Shown here piece after piece: positions 1-10,770 of a stretch of DNA of 22,927 bases. Origin of the DNA: Purshia tridentata (lineage: Eukaryota > Streptophyta > Magnoliopsida > Rosales > Rosaceae); the NCBI GenBank assembly GCA_003254885.1, contig QANT01009313.1:1-22927 (forward strand), in the 5' to 3' direction. Positions within the stretch are counted from its first letter, which is position 1. Each line of letters opens with the position of its first letter. The translations under genes and the position numbers were made by a program. Under the pieces are notes generated by a model. That model ran no database searches. It saw only the letters and a program-made list of their open reading frames with translations, and had not been told where the DNA came from.

Positions 1-548
1 AAACAAAAGTTTAGGGGAATGGAAGCCCATGATTAGGGGAGGAAAACTCACCAAAAACTTCGAAGATTGGTGGCCGGAGGTGGTGGGGATCAGACTTTCT
101 TTATGGCAGCTGGTGGTGGTGGTGGTGATGGTGAGGTGAGTTGACTCACTGTGTTCTTGTCAAGAATCGATCGATCACTAGTGGAAGTGGTTTCGGGTGT
201 TTCTGGCCAAGGACGGACGTTCGTGGTGGCTGGGCAAGTCGTCGGCGTCGCAAGGTGAGAGATCTGGAGGTGAGAGAGAGGAAATTTTGCAGAAAAAGAA
301 TCTGGGCTGCTGGGTTTATTAACGAAAATATCGAAATTTCGTTGAAATTTCGTGAAAATTTCGACGAAATTTCATTCCTTATCGCGATATTTTGCCCTTT
401 TTAACTGTTTTGGTGTTTTAAATTTTGACCGAAATTTCGCCGAAATTTCTGAAATTTTACCGAAAACTGGGTAAATTGATGATTTCGTTTCGAACCCCTT
501 AAAAAACGATAATTTCGGTGAAATTTCGCCGAAATTACCGAAATTACA
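1..548 (-). mobile_element. 5' part of an LTR (minus strand, cut by window edge)
   Basis: Read on the minus strand, this stretch begins with TGTAATTTCGG at 548, a typical TG start of a plant LTR. It runs through a CGAAATTTCG-rich segment (about 548-305), then a CT-rich leader (about 300-255), then a part resembling the neighbouring plus-strand LTR: ccaatcttcgaagtttttgg (complement of about 55-75) matches ccaatcttcaaagtttttgg near 1332-1351. The resemblance continues to position 1, so the two belong to related families in opposite orientation. No coding domain is visible. The 141-404 reading frame lies across this leader and shows no family signature. The other LTR end and any internal region lie outside the window, so I cannot say whether the element is solo or full length. 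Confidence 0.55.
305..548. repeat. Cluster of CGAAATTTCG-type palindromes
   Basis: The palindromic core GAAATTTC and close variants (AAATTTCG, GAAATTTT, CGAAATTAC) recur about a dozen times at irregular 12-20-bp spacing, in two blocks (about 328-375 and 428-548). They lie in the U3-like part of the minus-strand LTR. The block is a striking AT/CG-mixed low-complexity signal unlike its surroundings. Confidence 0.8.
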
Positions 549-555
549 CTCCTTG

Positions 556-658
556 GTCATAGGTGTTGTCTACCCAGAGGCCATATCTAGCATAGAATTT
601 CTCATCTACTAATCTTCAGTCCTTTTCTTGAAGAAACCCCACTTGAGAGTTGGAGTTG
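556..658 (+). repeat. 103-bp direct repeat, copy 1 (duplicated gene 5' region)
   Basis: This segment matches 3497-3599 with one mismatch (A at 611 against G at 3552) and no gaps. Copy 2 lies just upstream of the membrane-protein start codon and probably holds promoter or 5' UTR. Copy 1 is isolated between two LTR starts: the minus-strand LTR begins at 548 and the plus-strand LTR begins at 659, the first base after copy 1. Confidence 0.95.
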
Positions 659-696
659 TGTAACGACTCGTACCTTTTAAGGTTATGTTAATAGGG

Positions 697-976
697 CCCA
701 CAGTTGACTTATATTTCAAGTGGGATTTTAGCTTTGACCTTGGGTCTGTTAGGAAGGTCTTAAGCTCACGAGTTCGTTGACATGCGGCATGGGTCGTTTA
801 GAGCCACGGTTAGAAAGTTAGGAACGTGATAAATGACCAAAAGTTGACTTTCTAAATTACTCGAATTTCAGAGTTGACTTTGAGATGGTGACGTAGAGCT
901 CGACTTCACGAGTTCGTAGACACGAAGCATGCATCCATCGGAGCTACCGTTTGGAAGTTATGAATGTGGGAAGCGA
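697..976 (+). repeat. Two diverged ~140-bp tandem units in the LTR U3
   Basis: The segments 697-835 and 837-976 align imperfectly. Shared landmarks are ccacagttgactt / ccaaaagttgactt, then tcacgagttcgt at 766 and 906 followed by gacatgcggcatg / gacacgaagcatg, then a similar gaaagttaggaacgtg / ggaagttatgaatgtg stretch. Tandem U3 units often act as LTR enhancers; that role is inference here. Confidence 0.6.
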
Positions 977-2666
977 GTGGCAAACTTGTAATTTTGCAAA
1001 GATGGGATTTAGAAATCAAAAATCTAGATTTTTCTAGACTCTTTCTCTCTCCACTCTCACGCATCCTCCTTATTTTCCTCTCTTTTCTTTCTCTCTCCTG
1101 TGTTCTCTCACTTTCACTCCTCTGTTCCTCTTTGTGAGTGAAATACGACCCATTTCTCAGCTCCAAATGAGAAAACTCAAAACTAGAGAAATGTTCCTTT
1201 ATGTGTCTAGTTTCTACTCTCCAAAAATCAGATTGATTCGTTGAGTATTGAAACTTGTAGAGGCTTCGTACTGTTGCTGACTCAAGCAGGTCCGCCGATC
1301 TTCCTCCCTTGGTTTCGGCCTCCTCCGAGCTCCAATCTTCAAAGTTTTTGGTGGGTTTTTCTCCACTAGGTATGGGCTTTCTTTACCCTCTAATTTGGTT
1401 GTTTAATTTCGAGTATTTTGTAGGATTAAAACTTTGGGAATTTTGAGACCCGTTTCGGGTTGGCCTTGTTTGGGTGAAATTGATGGATGTTTTGTGTAAT
1501 TGTGAGGTTAAGGATGGATTTGGGGTGATTTGGGACTTAATTGGTTATTTGATTCGCGAATTTTAAGGGAAATTGAAAGTTGGAAATTTGAGGGCTTATG
1601 CCCATTTCGGGTGAGTTTGTATTTTTGTCATAAGGAGTGTTTCTAATGGATTTCTAGATGCTTCTTACCTCATGGACCTTTAATTGAGGTTTAGAATTGG
1701 AAGTTGTATGAAAAATTGGTGAAATTCTGATTTGTGGATTGGGTGCCACCAGTTTGGGCGGCGAGGGCAGTGATTCCGACCACCCAGCTGTCTTTTCTTC
1801 TAATTATCACGAATTGAGGCCTTTGGTTAGTGAGTTATTGATTTTTGGGTGCCTAAAGGTTGTTTGAGTTGATAAATCTCTAATTTAGACCGAATTAGAA
1901 ACCTTTTGAACACCGAAATGGCAGCCGAACGACCCTCAATTGAGTTTTGTGGTAATGGAAGGTATTTGGAGAGATTCAACGGGTTAAAACGATCTAGTGG
2001 TGTCGGGTTATGAGTTGAGAAAGAAATTAAGTTGGGTTATAGTATAAAATATAGATTGTGGAGCGTAAAGCCTAGGACGCGCATTTGTGTTTTTACGATC
2101 TTGAATTGATTAGTATTCTAACATATTGTCGTTCTCGTGTTAGGCGACACTCCCGAGACTCGAGACGATCCAGCCGGAGACCAAAGCTAGGCTATCTCTG
2201 TGAGTGGACTTCATTTCCTAAACTACTTTTATGAATTTAATGATTAATTCATAGTTATATTTTGAGTTACTAGAGCCGTGATTTATTTAAATTAGAAATA
2301 TATTTGGCTCGTGAGTTTGGCTTCCGGATTTCTTAAATAAGTGTTGATTTGAATTCTAGACATTAAGTTAATTACTTTGGATTTTGTGCTTTGGCTAGAC
2401 ATAAAGAAATTCAAAAGATGTTTTTATGCTTGAGTTTTGAGAAAATATTGGATTTCAATAGGCTTTTGTACCAAGGGTTACTAGTCGTGGTTTTTGAGAA
2501 ATTTTAAGTATTTTATATCTGGAGAAAAGAAGTTCTGAAGAAAAGGATTTTCAAACCACCCTTCACAGTACCCTTCAGATTATCAAATTATATAGGTCTT
2601 TGGGACCCATCACGGCACACACATAGGCTTTCGGCCGTGTGTCGGGATGCCTTGCCCTTTGGGGGT

Positions 2667-2912
2667 GGCCCTGCGTGCACGTATGGCAGGTATATTGGCC
2701 CTGCATGTGTATGACAGACCCTGGCTCTGCACATGTATGGCAGGATTATTGGCCCTGCATGCGTATGGCAGATTGTGAGCCCTGCGCATGTACAGCAGGC
2801 TATTGGCCCTGCATGCGTACGGCAGGTTGTGAGCCTTGCGCATGTACGACAGGCTATTGGCCCTGCATGCGTACAGCAGGTCGTGGGCCCTGCGCATGTA
2901 CAGCAGGTTCGG
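2667..2912. repeat. 27-bp minisatellite inside the LTR (about 9 units)
   Basis: Units begin at about 2667, 2697, 2723, 2751, 2778, 2805, 2832, 2859 and 2886. From 2751 the spacing is exactly 27 bp, with alternating unit types that give a 54-bp higher-order period. A typical unit reads ggccctgcatgcgtacggca and contains CCTGC...GCAGG inverted arms. Because 27 is a multiple of three, reading frames stay open on both strands; those frames are a by-product of the repeat and not genes. Confidence 0.9.
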
Positions 2913-3399
2913 TGGGTAACTGTTTGGGTGAACGTTTTATTATTATATCAGTTTTATAAGAATGTTTCAAATGATATAAACTTCAGTTTTGGTTTGATGC
3001 TTATCAGCTTAATTTGTTTTATTTATTTTTCAGAAAATCTCAAAGTGGATTTTAAGTATTGGTTTACTTATCCTGTGAATTTTACGAAATGTTTTAAAAC
3101 TGGGGGATTTCAAAGAGGATTTGTGAGGTCTTAAGGAAACTTGAAAGTAAAGGATTTTTAATGCTTATTTTGTTTTATGTCCACTCACTGAGTTTATTTC
3201 ATTAGATTTTATCCTTGGTTGTTATTTTAAATTTTCCCCTAGGTTATAGCGGTGGAACGGTCGAGCCAAAGACGTCGAGGCATTCTTGTAAAGTTGTGAA
3301 ATCATAGGAATTAGTTCTCTTTGTATTTTATTTTCTTCAGTAAATTTTNTTTTGACCCAATTATGTTTAAGCGGAAGAGAGGGTCCCAAAACTGTGTCA

Positions 3400-3496
3400 A
3401 TTTCATTGTCTTCTTACAAGAAAGATAATTATAATAATAATAAAATAATAATAATAAATCAAATGGCAAGCCATCTATCTAGTAAATAATAATTTA
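3400..3496. other. Short AT-rich spacer with (AAT)n, between LTR and gene
   Basis: This contains an imperfect (AAT)n microsatellite at about 3428-3460 and otherwise unremarkable DNA. It is either native promoter DNA of the downstream gene or the tail of the inserted segment that separates the two 103-bp copies; the sequence alone does not decide. Confidence 0.6.
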
Positions 3497-3599
3497 GTCA
3501 TAGGTGTTGTCTACCCAGAGGCCATATCTAGCATAGAATTTCTCATCTACTGATCTTCAGTCCTTTTCTTGAAGAAACCCCACTTGAGAGTTGGAGTTG
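3497..3599 (+). repeat. 103-bp direct repeat, copy 2 (5' flank/UTR of membrane-protein gene)
   Basis: This copy runs without a break into the agattctcc... leader and the ATG at 3658, so it is the functional-context copy. It differs from copy 1 (556-658) at a single base. Confidence 0.95.
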
Positions 3600-3657
3600 A
3601 GATTCTCCTTTTTCTGGGTCTCTGAGATTTGTGTCTGAGTCTGCAATTTCTTCAGAA

Positions 3658-5636
3658 ATGTCCAGTCTGGAAGGCTTGGGGTACTGGCTTCAATGGCAAG
3701 TGGTAATCTGTGCTGTGATTATTACTGGCCCCGCAGTGGTAGCTCTAAAATTTGTGAAGAATGCAAAGCAAGAAGCTCTAAATTCTGTGGACTTGTGGAG
3801 CACTTGCTGGAGACCCCTCGATCCTCTTTGGCTTCTCTTGTACAGAGCTTTTGCTTTCCTTTGCTTGGCTAAAATGCTCTACAACTTGATGGCCCTATAT
3901 GGATTTTTTGTCCTCTATTTCTACACCCAGTAATCTCTGATTAATTCCTCCTTTCATTTTTCAATTCACTCTTGCTGAGATTATAAGACTTATTAGTGTT
4001 GGCCAATGGCAAGAGCTGTCTAATCTTTGTTCCCCTTTGGTGTAAATTGGTCTGCAGGTGGACTTTTGTATTGGTTATGCTCTATTTTGCGGTATGATAA
4101 GCTCAATTAAACCCGGTTTAATTTGTCCCCGATTCTACTGAGTAAATTAACTAAGAAACTCTGCATATATTCTCATTTGAAATTAAGCAGCTTTTTCTTA
4201 CATATGCTAGCTATTGGTTTCTGGTGCAGCTAGGGACAATTTTCTCTGCACATGGATGTTGGGTTGGAAGAGCTAAGCTCAATAAGATAAGGGATTCAAA
4301 AGAGCCAACTCAGCCAAGAACTGCAACCTCTAAGTCCAAAAGCCACCAAGCTCAAAATGGGATAAGTCAAAGAGCAGGGTTCTTTGGATATCTAATGTTG
4401 AGTACGTATCAGGTTAGTCCACCAATATCTTATGCATCTTTGTGGCTCTTTTTGGCAGAATTAGTCTTCTATAAAATGAGATTGCTAGTTACTGGGTGCT
4501 GAATTCTTTGATCCTTAGAATAGATCAATCCATGAAGCTGTTATGGGCATGACTTTAAAGGGATTATAATTGTGTTGATGTATGTTACCCAAATTATGGT
4601 ATTTGTATCTGATTGAAGGCTTGAGATTTGAGGCTAAAATATTTTTCAAAATAGACATGTGCAGGTGCTGTTATGCTAACAGACATTGTATTTTGGTGTC
4701 TTATACTACCATTTCTAACAAGCATGGAATTTGAACTAACCCTGGTGAGTGTATCCTCTTGTTGTAAAAAGTCTGATTGAAATAGTCTCAAAAGGAGAAG
4801 TTCTTAATATCCAAAATATCCTCTAACTTGGTGTTAATGGTTTAACCTGTGGTTGGCAGTTGATAGGAGCCATGCATGCTCTGAATGCTGGTTTTCTTAT
4901 CGTGGATACTGCTGTTAATAACCTTGTAAGTATACTATGAACTTGTAACTATACTTATTACAATACCATCATAACTATTGCTTTTTGATTGTGAGAAAAG
5001 CAAATTATAGGCTGGCTGTTTAACTAGTTCATCTTTGGTTGAAGAAGATGTCATATGTCAGATCTGATTGTGTGGCAATGCTGTTGCTGCTGCTACATAT
5101 ATATGCTGTGATGAATACTGATGCCACTTTCCATCTTCATCTTGTTTAATTTCAGCCATTTCCTAACATGTTGGGGTTTGCATATTTTGTGCTCTTCAGC
5201 TCCGTCTACATTGCTTTCCAATGGGTCATTCACGCCTGTGGATTTAAACAGTAAGCATAAATTTGGTGCTTCAATTTAGTTTTATTTATTATTATTATTA
5301 TTATTATTGCCTTATTGGTATGCCCTCCAAGTACCAACCATAGCATAGTAATTAGCAATAACATGTATTCTCTTTTGTATGTCTCTGTAATTCCCAGGTG
5401 GCCATATCCCTTCCTTGAGCTCAATACACCTTGGGCACCATTATGGTATGTTTCTTCTACACCAACTTTGATCATTAACCCCTTTTCATCACCTTCAATT
5501 ATTGTATATAAAATATGATTTGATTTATTTTGTGCATTCCTGCAGTTATTTTGGGTTGGCAGTGTTTCACATTCCCTGTTTTTGGGTATATTCCATGATC
5601 GTAAAGGCAAAACGCTCAATTCTGCCCAGCTTGTAA
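3658..5636 (+). CDS. Multi-pass membrane protein, rolling-stone-like plant family
   Basis: Eight exons join in one frame: 3658-3929, 4058-4091, 4230-4412, 4655-4744, 4860-4925, 5156-5250, 5398-5445 and 5546-5636. All introns are GT-AG, and the product has 292 residues. Hydrophobic segments lie near residues 9-33, 55-80, 83-108, 166-188, 194-212, 221-243 and 264-283, separated by a polar Lys/Ser-rich loop at 112-150, so the protein should be an integral membrane protein with about six or seven spans. The patterns WRPLDPLWLLLYRAFAF, SAHGCW and LTDIVFW recall an uncharacterised plant transmembrane family related to Drosophila rolling stone. Biochemical function is unknown. The ATG at 3658 was chosen because the upstream in-frame codon at 3631 is GTG. 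Exon 4 must use the AG at 4653-4654: the AG at 4663-4664 brings a stop after four codons. Residue 263 is Cys, formed across the exon 7-8 junction. A solo LTR and a duplicated 5' region lie just upstream and may affect expression. Confidence 0.85.
5282..5308. repeat. (TTA)n microsatellite in intron 6
   Basis: About eight TTA units follow a TTTA start within the sixth intron of the membrane-protein gene. This is a simple repeat with no coding role. Confidence 0.9.
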
Positions 5637-5765
5637 CCTCGTGCATTTGTAAGGTTTTACTAGTATAGTATTACTCAGTCCATCTTCCTTGATAATTCAT
5701 GAGCTCATTCTGTTCGTAAATTTAATTGCTGAATGTTTAAATTGCTCAGATGATTTTATCTTTAT

Positions 5766-5958
5766 ATACTGCGGGATTTTCTTTATAGAGCACTGACGCG
5801 GCACCAAGATGGTGCCGAGACGTTGAGATGTGCTGCAGTCAGTTCGTGTCGGCATCATGTTGGCATAGTGTTGGCATCGTGTTGGCATCATGTCGGCACT
5901 CAGTCCACATCTGTAAATTTTGAAATTTGCGAATGTCGTCTTTAGAGAAAGACTGTAT
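5766..5958. mobile_element. Foldback MITE-like element, copy 1 (left arm eroded)
   Basis: The right end, ctgtaaattttgaaa...agagaaagactgtat, matches the right end of the element at 15245-15480, and both contain the central word gatgtgctgcag. The right arm holds an exact run of 11-bp units at 5848, 5859, 5870, 5881 and 5892 (for example gttggcatagt). The left terminal repeat is shortened. Both flanks have TA. The element sits about 130 bp past the stop codon of the membrane-protein gene and may contribute to its 3' end. No transposase is encoded. Confidence 0.65.
5848..5900. repeat. 11-bp tandem array within the MITE
   Basis: Four full units and one partial unit of gt(c/t)ggcat(a/c)(a/g)t repeat with no spacing error. 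The array lies in the right arm of the foldback element. Confidence 0.9.
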
Positions 5959-6300
5959 AAACCTGTACCGCTTACCAATAGCTTGCTATATTTTAGATAC
6001 TTTCCTTTTAAGACACAATTTTGTTAGAATGATGAAGCCAACCATATATACTTTTTCTAAGTTGGGATAAAAATTGGTGTCTTTGTTAAGCTTATTTATT
6101 TTTCTATTAATGAAGTCTAATATTAACACATAGAATATATTCATATAGCATCACAAAATAACAATAGTTGAAATAACAAACGCACTCCCATTAACATAGA
6201 AAAGGAAAATCCATATAAATTAAAGAGAAAAAGAAAAGCAAAACTAGTGCTTATATGACCATATCGTGCAAGTACAGGTTCGATGACACTAAATGTCCTC
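5959..6300. other. Intergenic, no gene seen
   Basis: This AT-rich spacer holds no supported gene. Its right part is probably the 3' UTR of the small minus-strand gene ending at 6301. Confidence 0.5.
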
Positions 6301-6561
6301 CTATTTACGCAAGCGTTTGAAATAAGCAGAAGGGTTATGCTCAAATTCGTCCCTGTAGATCCTCTTAGCTTTTCCTTCTAGTGCTTTCATTGTTTTCCTT
6401 TTGCTTTTGCCTGAATTACGAGACAAGCCCCAAGCCAGTAGGGCAACACTAGCAACAGCGCCAGTGGCAGCACCAATTACCATTGCTGTTGAGCAAGCGG
6501 CACAAGCCACCATTTTCACTCTATCTCTCCTCATTCGTCCTAGAGCTTTCCCTGCTTTCAT
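6301..6561 (-). CDS. Small predicted membrane-anchored protein, 86 residues, unrecognised
   Basis: I do not recognise a named family. The predicted protein starts MKAGKALGRMRRDRVK, a basic N-terminus, followed by one Ala/Gly-rich hydrophobic segment (about residues 17-45) and a basic C-terminal tail ending NPSAYFKRLRK. This looks like a single-span membrane protein or one with an uncleaved anchor. The charge pattern (basic, hydrophobic, basic) and lack of low complexity favour a real gene. The reading frame stays open nine codons upstream of the ATG (to a TAG) with no earlier ATG, so a spliced 5' exon is possible. A CACGTG G-box lies about 325 bp upstream at 6886-6891. The antisense frame at 6401-6592 is a shadow. 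Existence is moderately likely; function is unknown. Confidence 0.5.
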   Translation of the reverse strand: MKAGKALGRMRRDRVKMVACAACSTAMVIGAATGAVASVALLAWGLSRNSGKSKRKTMKALEGKAKRIYRDEFEHNPSAYFKRLRK

Positions 6562-8459
6562 TAGCTCCCATTTTAATTGTAACCCTAGCTAAGTTCTAAC
6601 TTCTTCTCTTTCAAACTGCAGCTTGGTGGCTGCTTGCTTATGGATGGCTGCTTATCTACTGCATCAAAGTAATTCTTGGAAATTAAAGAGTCATGTAAAG
6701 ATTATAGCAAAGTCGAGTCGGAACACACTCATGAAAAGGAAGAACTGAAGAAAAGAAAATTGAGAAGATTACTATAGAGAGAAATAGAGAGCAGGCTTAG
6801 TTTGGGATTGAGGTGCCACCAAAAAAAGCAACTTATTTCGTGGTGGGTGGGGACGAGGGGGTTCACGTTTTTTACTCAATATGACCACGTGATCGGAAAT
6901 TCCCCACCCAAGTTTTTCTCGTTAAGCTTAGGTTGGCTTTCTATGGAAGAGTTAGTAGTGTATTGATATGTGCTCAAGTAACAGTTGTTACTTTGTTGCT
7001 GCTTGCGCAAGGTTTTTGGATTGAAAATAACAAATTTTTTTTTTTATTGGAAACTAAGCGAAAATGAGATGTTAGGAATAAACCCAAAAAGAAAAGACAA
7101 GTAGTCGAGCAATGTACGTCCAACAAACCAACCTATTGTGCTATCAGAATATATTTTCAAACCAACCAATAAGTCAATTACCACTCCTAGTTAAGTTGCA
7201 CTCAAATTTACCAATCATGTGTGTGACTTAGTACAAAGTGGAAAACAAGATTACTATAATTTGTTGCAATTCAAGTTCATTTCAATAGTTGAAATGCTTA
7301 ATTCGTAGCAAACACACGATAAAGGTCTCGCAATGACATTAAGAGGTTCCAACAGTTTCAACAAGATGAATGACCATATAGAGAATTTTTTTCTAGCAGG
7401 AGGCCATGATCAGAAAATTTGGAGGAAGAATCAATATGGGCTTCTGAAAGGCAAGAACTTGGCTACCATTGAAAATTAAATTCCAAAGATGCCGAAACCA
7501 AATGCTAATAACCTACCAAAGGAGAAAAATCGATGAAAAAGAACACAAATAGAGAGAAATGAAAACTACTTTTACAAGCATCAGTCAGGCATTAAGTTTA
7601 AGATATCGCCCGACAAAAGATAGCTGCAAAATTAAACCATGAAACCTCAAATGGTTTTATTTTGAGGCATCAAAAATGAAGTGCGATATGCAAGGAAGAG
7701 TGACAGACAATTAAGATAAACGGCTCTAAAAAGTACGGTGTACATGCAAAGCAAGCATAAACACAAGAACTACCTGAGACATGTTTGTAAGCAAAATGAG
7801 TATCATTTGCATGATAGAAGAATCAGATCATTGCCAATTTTGATTCATATGCAGGATTAATAGTAACTCCAACAGTCCTTCAGTGCCACGTAAGTAGCAT
7901 AGAAATGGCAGCTATATCTTGAGCATCAATACAAGCGCAATATTTCAGCAGAAAATGAGTTGAACAAAAGCCATCAAAGTCTTAATTTCATAGATAAAAT
8001 ATCCCATGCAACATGTTTGTAAGTTTACTACTTATCTGATAAGCAAGGACTCATAGCTGATAAGCAAAACTATCAAATTCTGAAAGTTGTATGAGAAACG
8101 AAGAAAGAAAATGATAAGGACTTTAAAAAAACACAATGCATATTGTTCCCAAGTCAATTCCCAAAAAACTCCAACAAGAAATTGTCTCAATAGAAACAAC
8201 CAGAAACCACATTCCACCAATTTGATACCAACAATTAAAATTCAACCATCCAATAAATAAATAAAGGCAGGTAAAATCACAAGATAGATATATGAAAAAG
8301 AAGTTAATAATTATCAACTGAACTCCAAATTTGAAATCAAAATTCTAAGTACCAGAACATAAACCACTAAACATGAACGATTATTTAAAATTAAAACATC
8401 CGTTCCGAACCCTAAAATAACATAATGATAGCAAAACGACAAGAACCGTTGCGTTTGAC
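6562..8459. other. 1.9-kb intergenic region without a recognised gene
   Basis: This AT-rich DNA lies between two minus-strand genes. The left end should hold the promoter of the small ORF, with a G-box core CACGTG at 6886-6891. The right end (about 8250-8459) should be the 3' UTR of the ubiquitin-S27a gene. I see no coding exons, RNA genes or clear transposon ends between them. Short minus-strand frames at 8032-8317 are low-complexity hydrophobic translations of AT-rich DNA. Confidence 0.55.
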
Positions 8460-9214
<755 letters not shown>

Positions 9215-9349
9215 TCAACTTTCAAGGTGTGGTGTGTTTTCAATTGAGAGGGGATTAGGGTTTTTGAGGACCATGGAGTCTGGGAAAAATAATGACGTTT
9301 TTGCCCCTGACAAAGAAGCTTTTTGCCATGCGGCTGTTGTATGTTTTTA

Positions 9350-9425
9350 TGGGCCTATCAAGATGTAATTTTGTGTGATTCTCCAAATGGGCTCGGACCC
9401 ACAAAAAAAAATTGGGATTGGCCCA
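9350..9425 (-). promoter_or_regulatory. Site II (TGGGCY) elements
   Basis: TGGGCC at 9350-9355, TGGGCT at 9388-9393 and GGCCCA at 9420-9425 form a cluster just beyond the distal duplicated unit. Site II elements with telo-boxes are the standard cis-element pair of plant ribosomal protein promoters. This marks the original promoter upstream region, which now directly abuts the truncated copy and not the intact gene. Confidence 0.6.
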
Positions 9426-10270
9426 TCACTAATAAGACATATTTTGTTTAGTAGTACTCGGTATGCCTTTTGTTTTTACTTAGAGCATGTGCAATGGGGT
9501 GTCAATAAGAGAGATTAGTTCAATATATTGACATTGTGAAAGAAAAAAATGCTTGCAATAGGAGATCAATAATTGACTATTGAACTGACTTATCAATACA
9601 AGTTAAAAAATTGATCCATCTATTGCCAATTGACCTCACTGATATCAAGATAAGTGAGTCAAAAGTTGCAGCCGAAAAGAGTCTTAAAAAGCAAGACAAG
9701 TGGCGACAGTCCATTGGCTGGGCCTGTAACCTAGCCCACATGCAACAGGTCTGATTGTCCGAAATAGGGCAAAGAGTTATAAAAGATTAGAAAGGGAATG
9801 ATGGGTTAAAAAAGTGTTTTTGATATTAATTGGGCATATTTAATAAAATTTCCCTTTAAATAAATTATGTTCAAAGACTCATGAGCCTTAACTCTTGGGT
9901 TCAAGTAAATGACCAAATATTTTACCATCTCACTAAATATTTTAAAATAAAAATAAAAATTTAAGAGTGTTTGTATACCTGGAATGTCTTAATCCTAGCT
10001 CCATTTTTGAGTGCCATTGAAACTACAATTTCGTACATGAATCTCCTGTGCTGTCTCAAAAGCCCCATTTACCACCTAAGCTTCCCACACTATGTATAAA
10101 TATATATTGAAGACAAAAGTTACAAATTTATTACAAATTAATTTATCCACAAGAGTGCTTTATTACTGTAATTAAGGTCAATGAACTAACCTAACTTCAT
10201 GGCCTGGTCCGCAAGCAATTTTGGTGATATTAATATGGGATAAACCATTAATAATAGCAATATAATCATC
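9426..10270. other. Intergenic, with a possible MITE remnant near 9484
   Basis: No gene is seen. The words gagcatgtgcaatgggg at about 9484 and ctattgccaattgacc near 9620 resemble the terminal words of plant miniature transposons (GAGCATnTnCAATGG style). The second is a poor inverted match, so the element is either eroded or not real. The remainder is AT-rich spacer. Confidence 0.35.
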
Positions 10271-10627
10271 GGCAACTTTTTCTAAACCCCCTAATTACTA
10301 ACAAACTTTTTCTAAGCCCCCACCCATCTAGAAACTCTCCCAAAACTCCCTAAAACTTATAATACCTTTTTTACCCTTCTGACGCACTCTAACACGTGCA
10401 GACGCACTCTGACGCAAACTGACACGAGCGCTGACAGACTCTGACATAGACTGATGCACTTCCAGTATAACTGTATTTCAAAAATACAGTTACACTAAAA
10501 CTGAAATTAAATTTTAAAACACAGTTACACTGAAACTGAATTTCAAAAGTACAATTATACTAAAAATAATTATTAATTCCACCATAATTTTTTGATAAGA
10601 AAAAAAACTTACGAGCCTATAAAAAAA

Positions 10628-10770
10628 ACAGTTACGTCTTGACTAACAAAAAGTTACACCTTTACTAAACAGATAGTTACAACTTCATTAAACAAACAAT
10701 TACACCTTCATTAAACAAATAGTTACACTTTCACTAACACAAATTATATAGTTACACCTTAATTAAAAAA
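10628..10770. repeat. Imperfect ~23-bp repeat array (gttacaccttn... units)
   Basis: About six units of the form gttacaccttcattaaacaaa follow each other with some drift in length (22-27 bp). Related cagttacac words appear just upstream at about 10480-10540. The array is subterminal in the putative TIR element. Confidence 0.7.

Larger units (their letters stand above)
659..3399 (+). mobile_element. Long LTR, probably solo (Gypsy-like)
   Basis: The element starts TGTAACGACTCG, a common plant Gypsy LTR start, and a plausible end is CTGTGTCA at 3399, about 2.74 kb. Inside are a duplicated U3-like segment, a CT-rich leader near 1035-1125 and a 27-bp minisatellite. No primer-binding site, polyprotein or second LTR is visible, so a solo LTR is the simplest reading. 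The length and style suggest a Tekay/Del-like chromovirus LTR, which is inference. No short target duplication is found: the bases before 659 (agttg) do not match those after 3399 (atttc). The right boundary is therefore uncertain and could lie anywhere up to 3496. An N at 3349 falls near the 3' end. Confidence 0.65.

Noticed and set aside
2667..2912. Regular repeat array reminiscent of CRISPR
   Set aside because: The units are contiguous with no unique spacers, and this is plant LTR DNA.
2610..2959. Open frames on both strands with Cys/Ala/Pro-rich repeats
   Set aside because: They are translations of the 27-bp minisatellite, whose unit length is a multiple of three; no start context, domain or splice support.
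3631..3657. Upstream extension of the membrane-protein frame
   Set aside because: It begins with GTG; the first in-frame ATG is 3658.
4665..4744. Alternative exon 4 acceptor at 4663-4664
   Set aside because: In phase it reads a TAA within five codons; the AG at 4653-4654 keeps the frame open and joins smoothly.
5697..5978. Minus-strand frame with repeated MMPTR-like residues
   Set aside because: Generated by the 11-bp tandem units of the MITE.
6401..6592. Plus-strand frame opposite the 86-residue ORF
   Set aside because: Its composition mirrors the Ala-rich segment of the minus-strand ORF, and it has no upstream gene signals.
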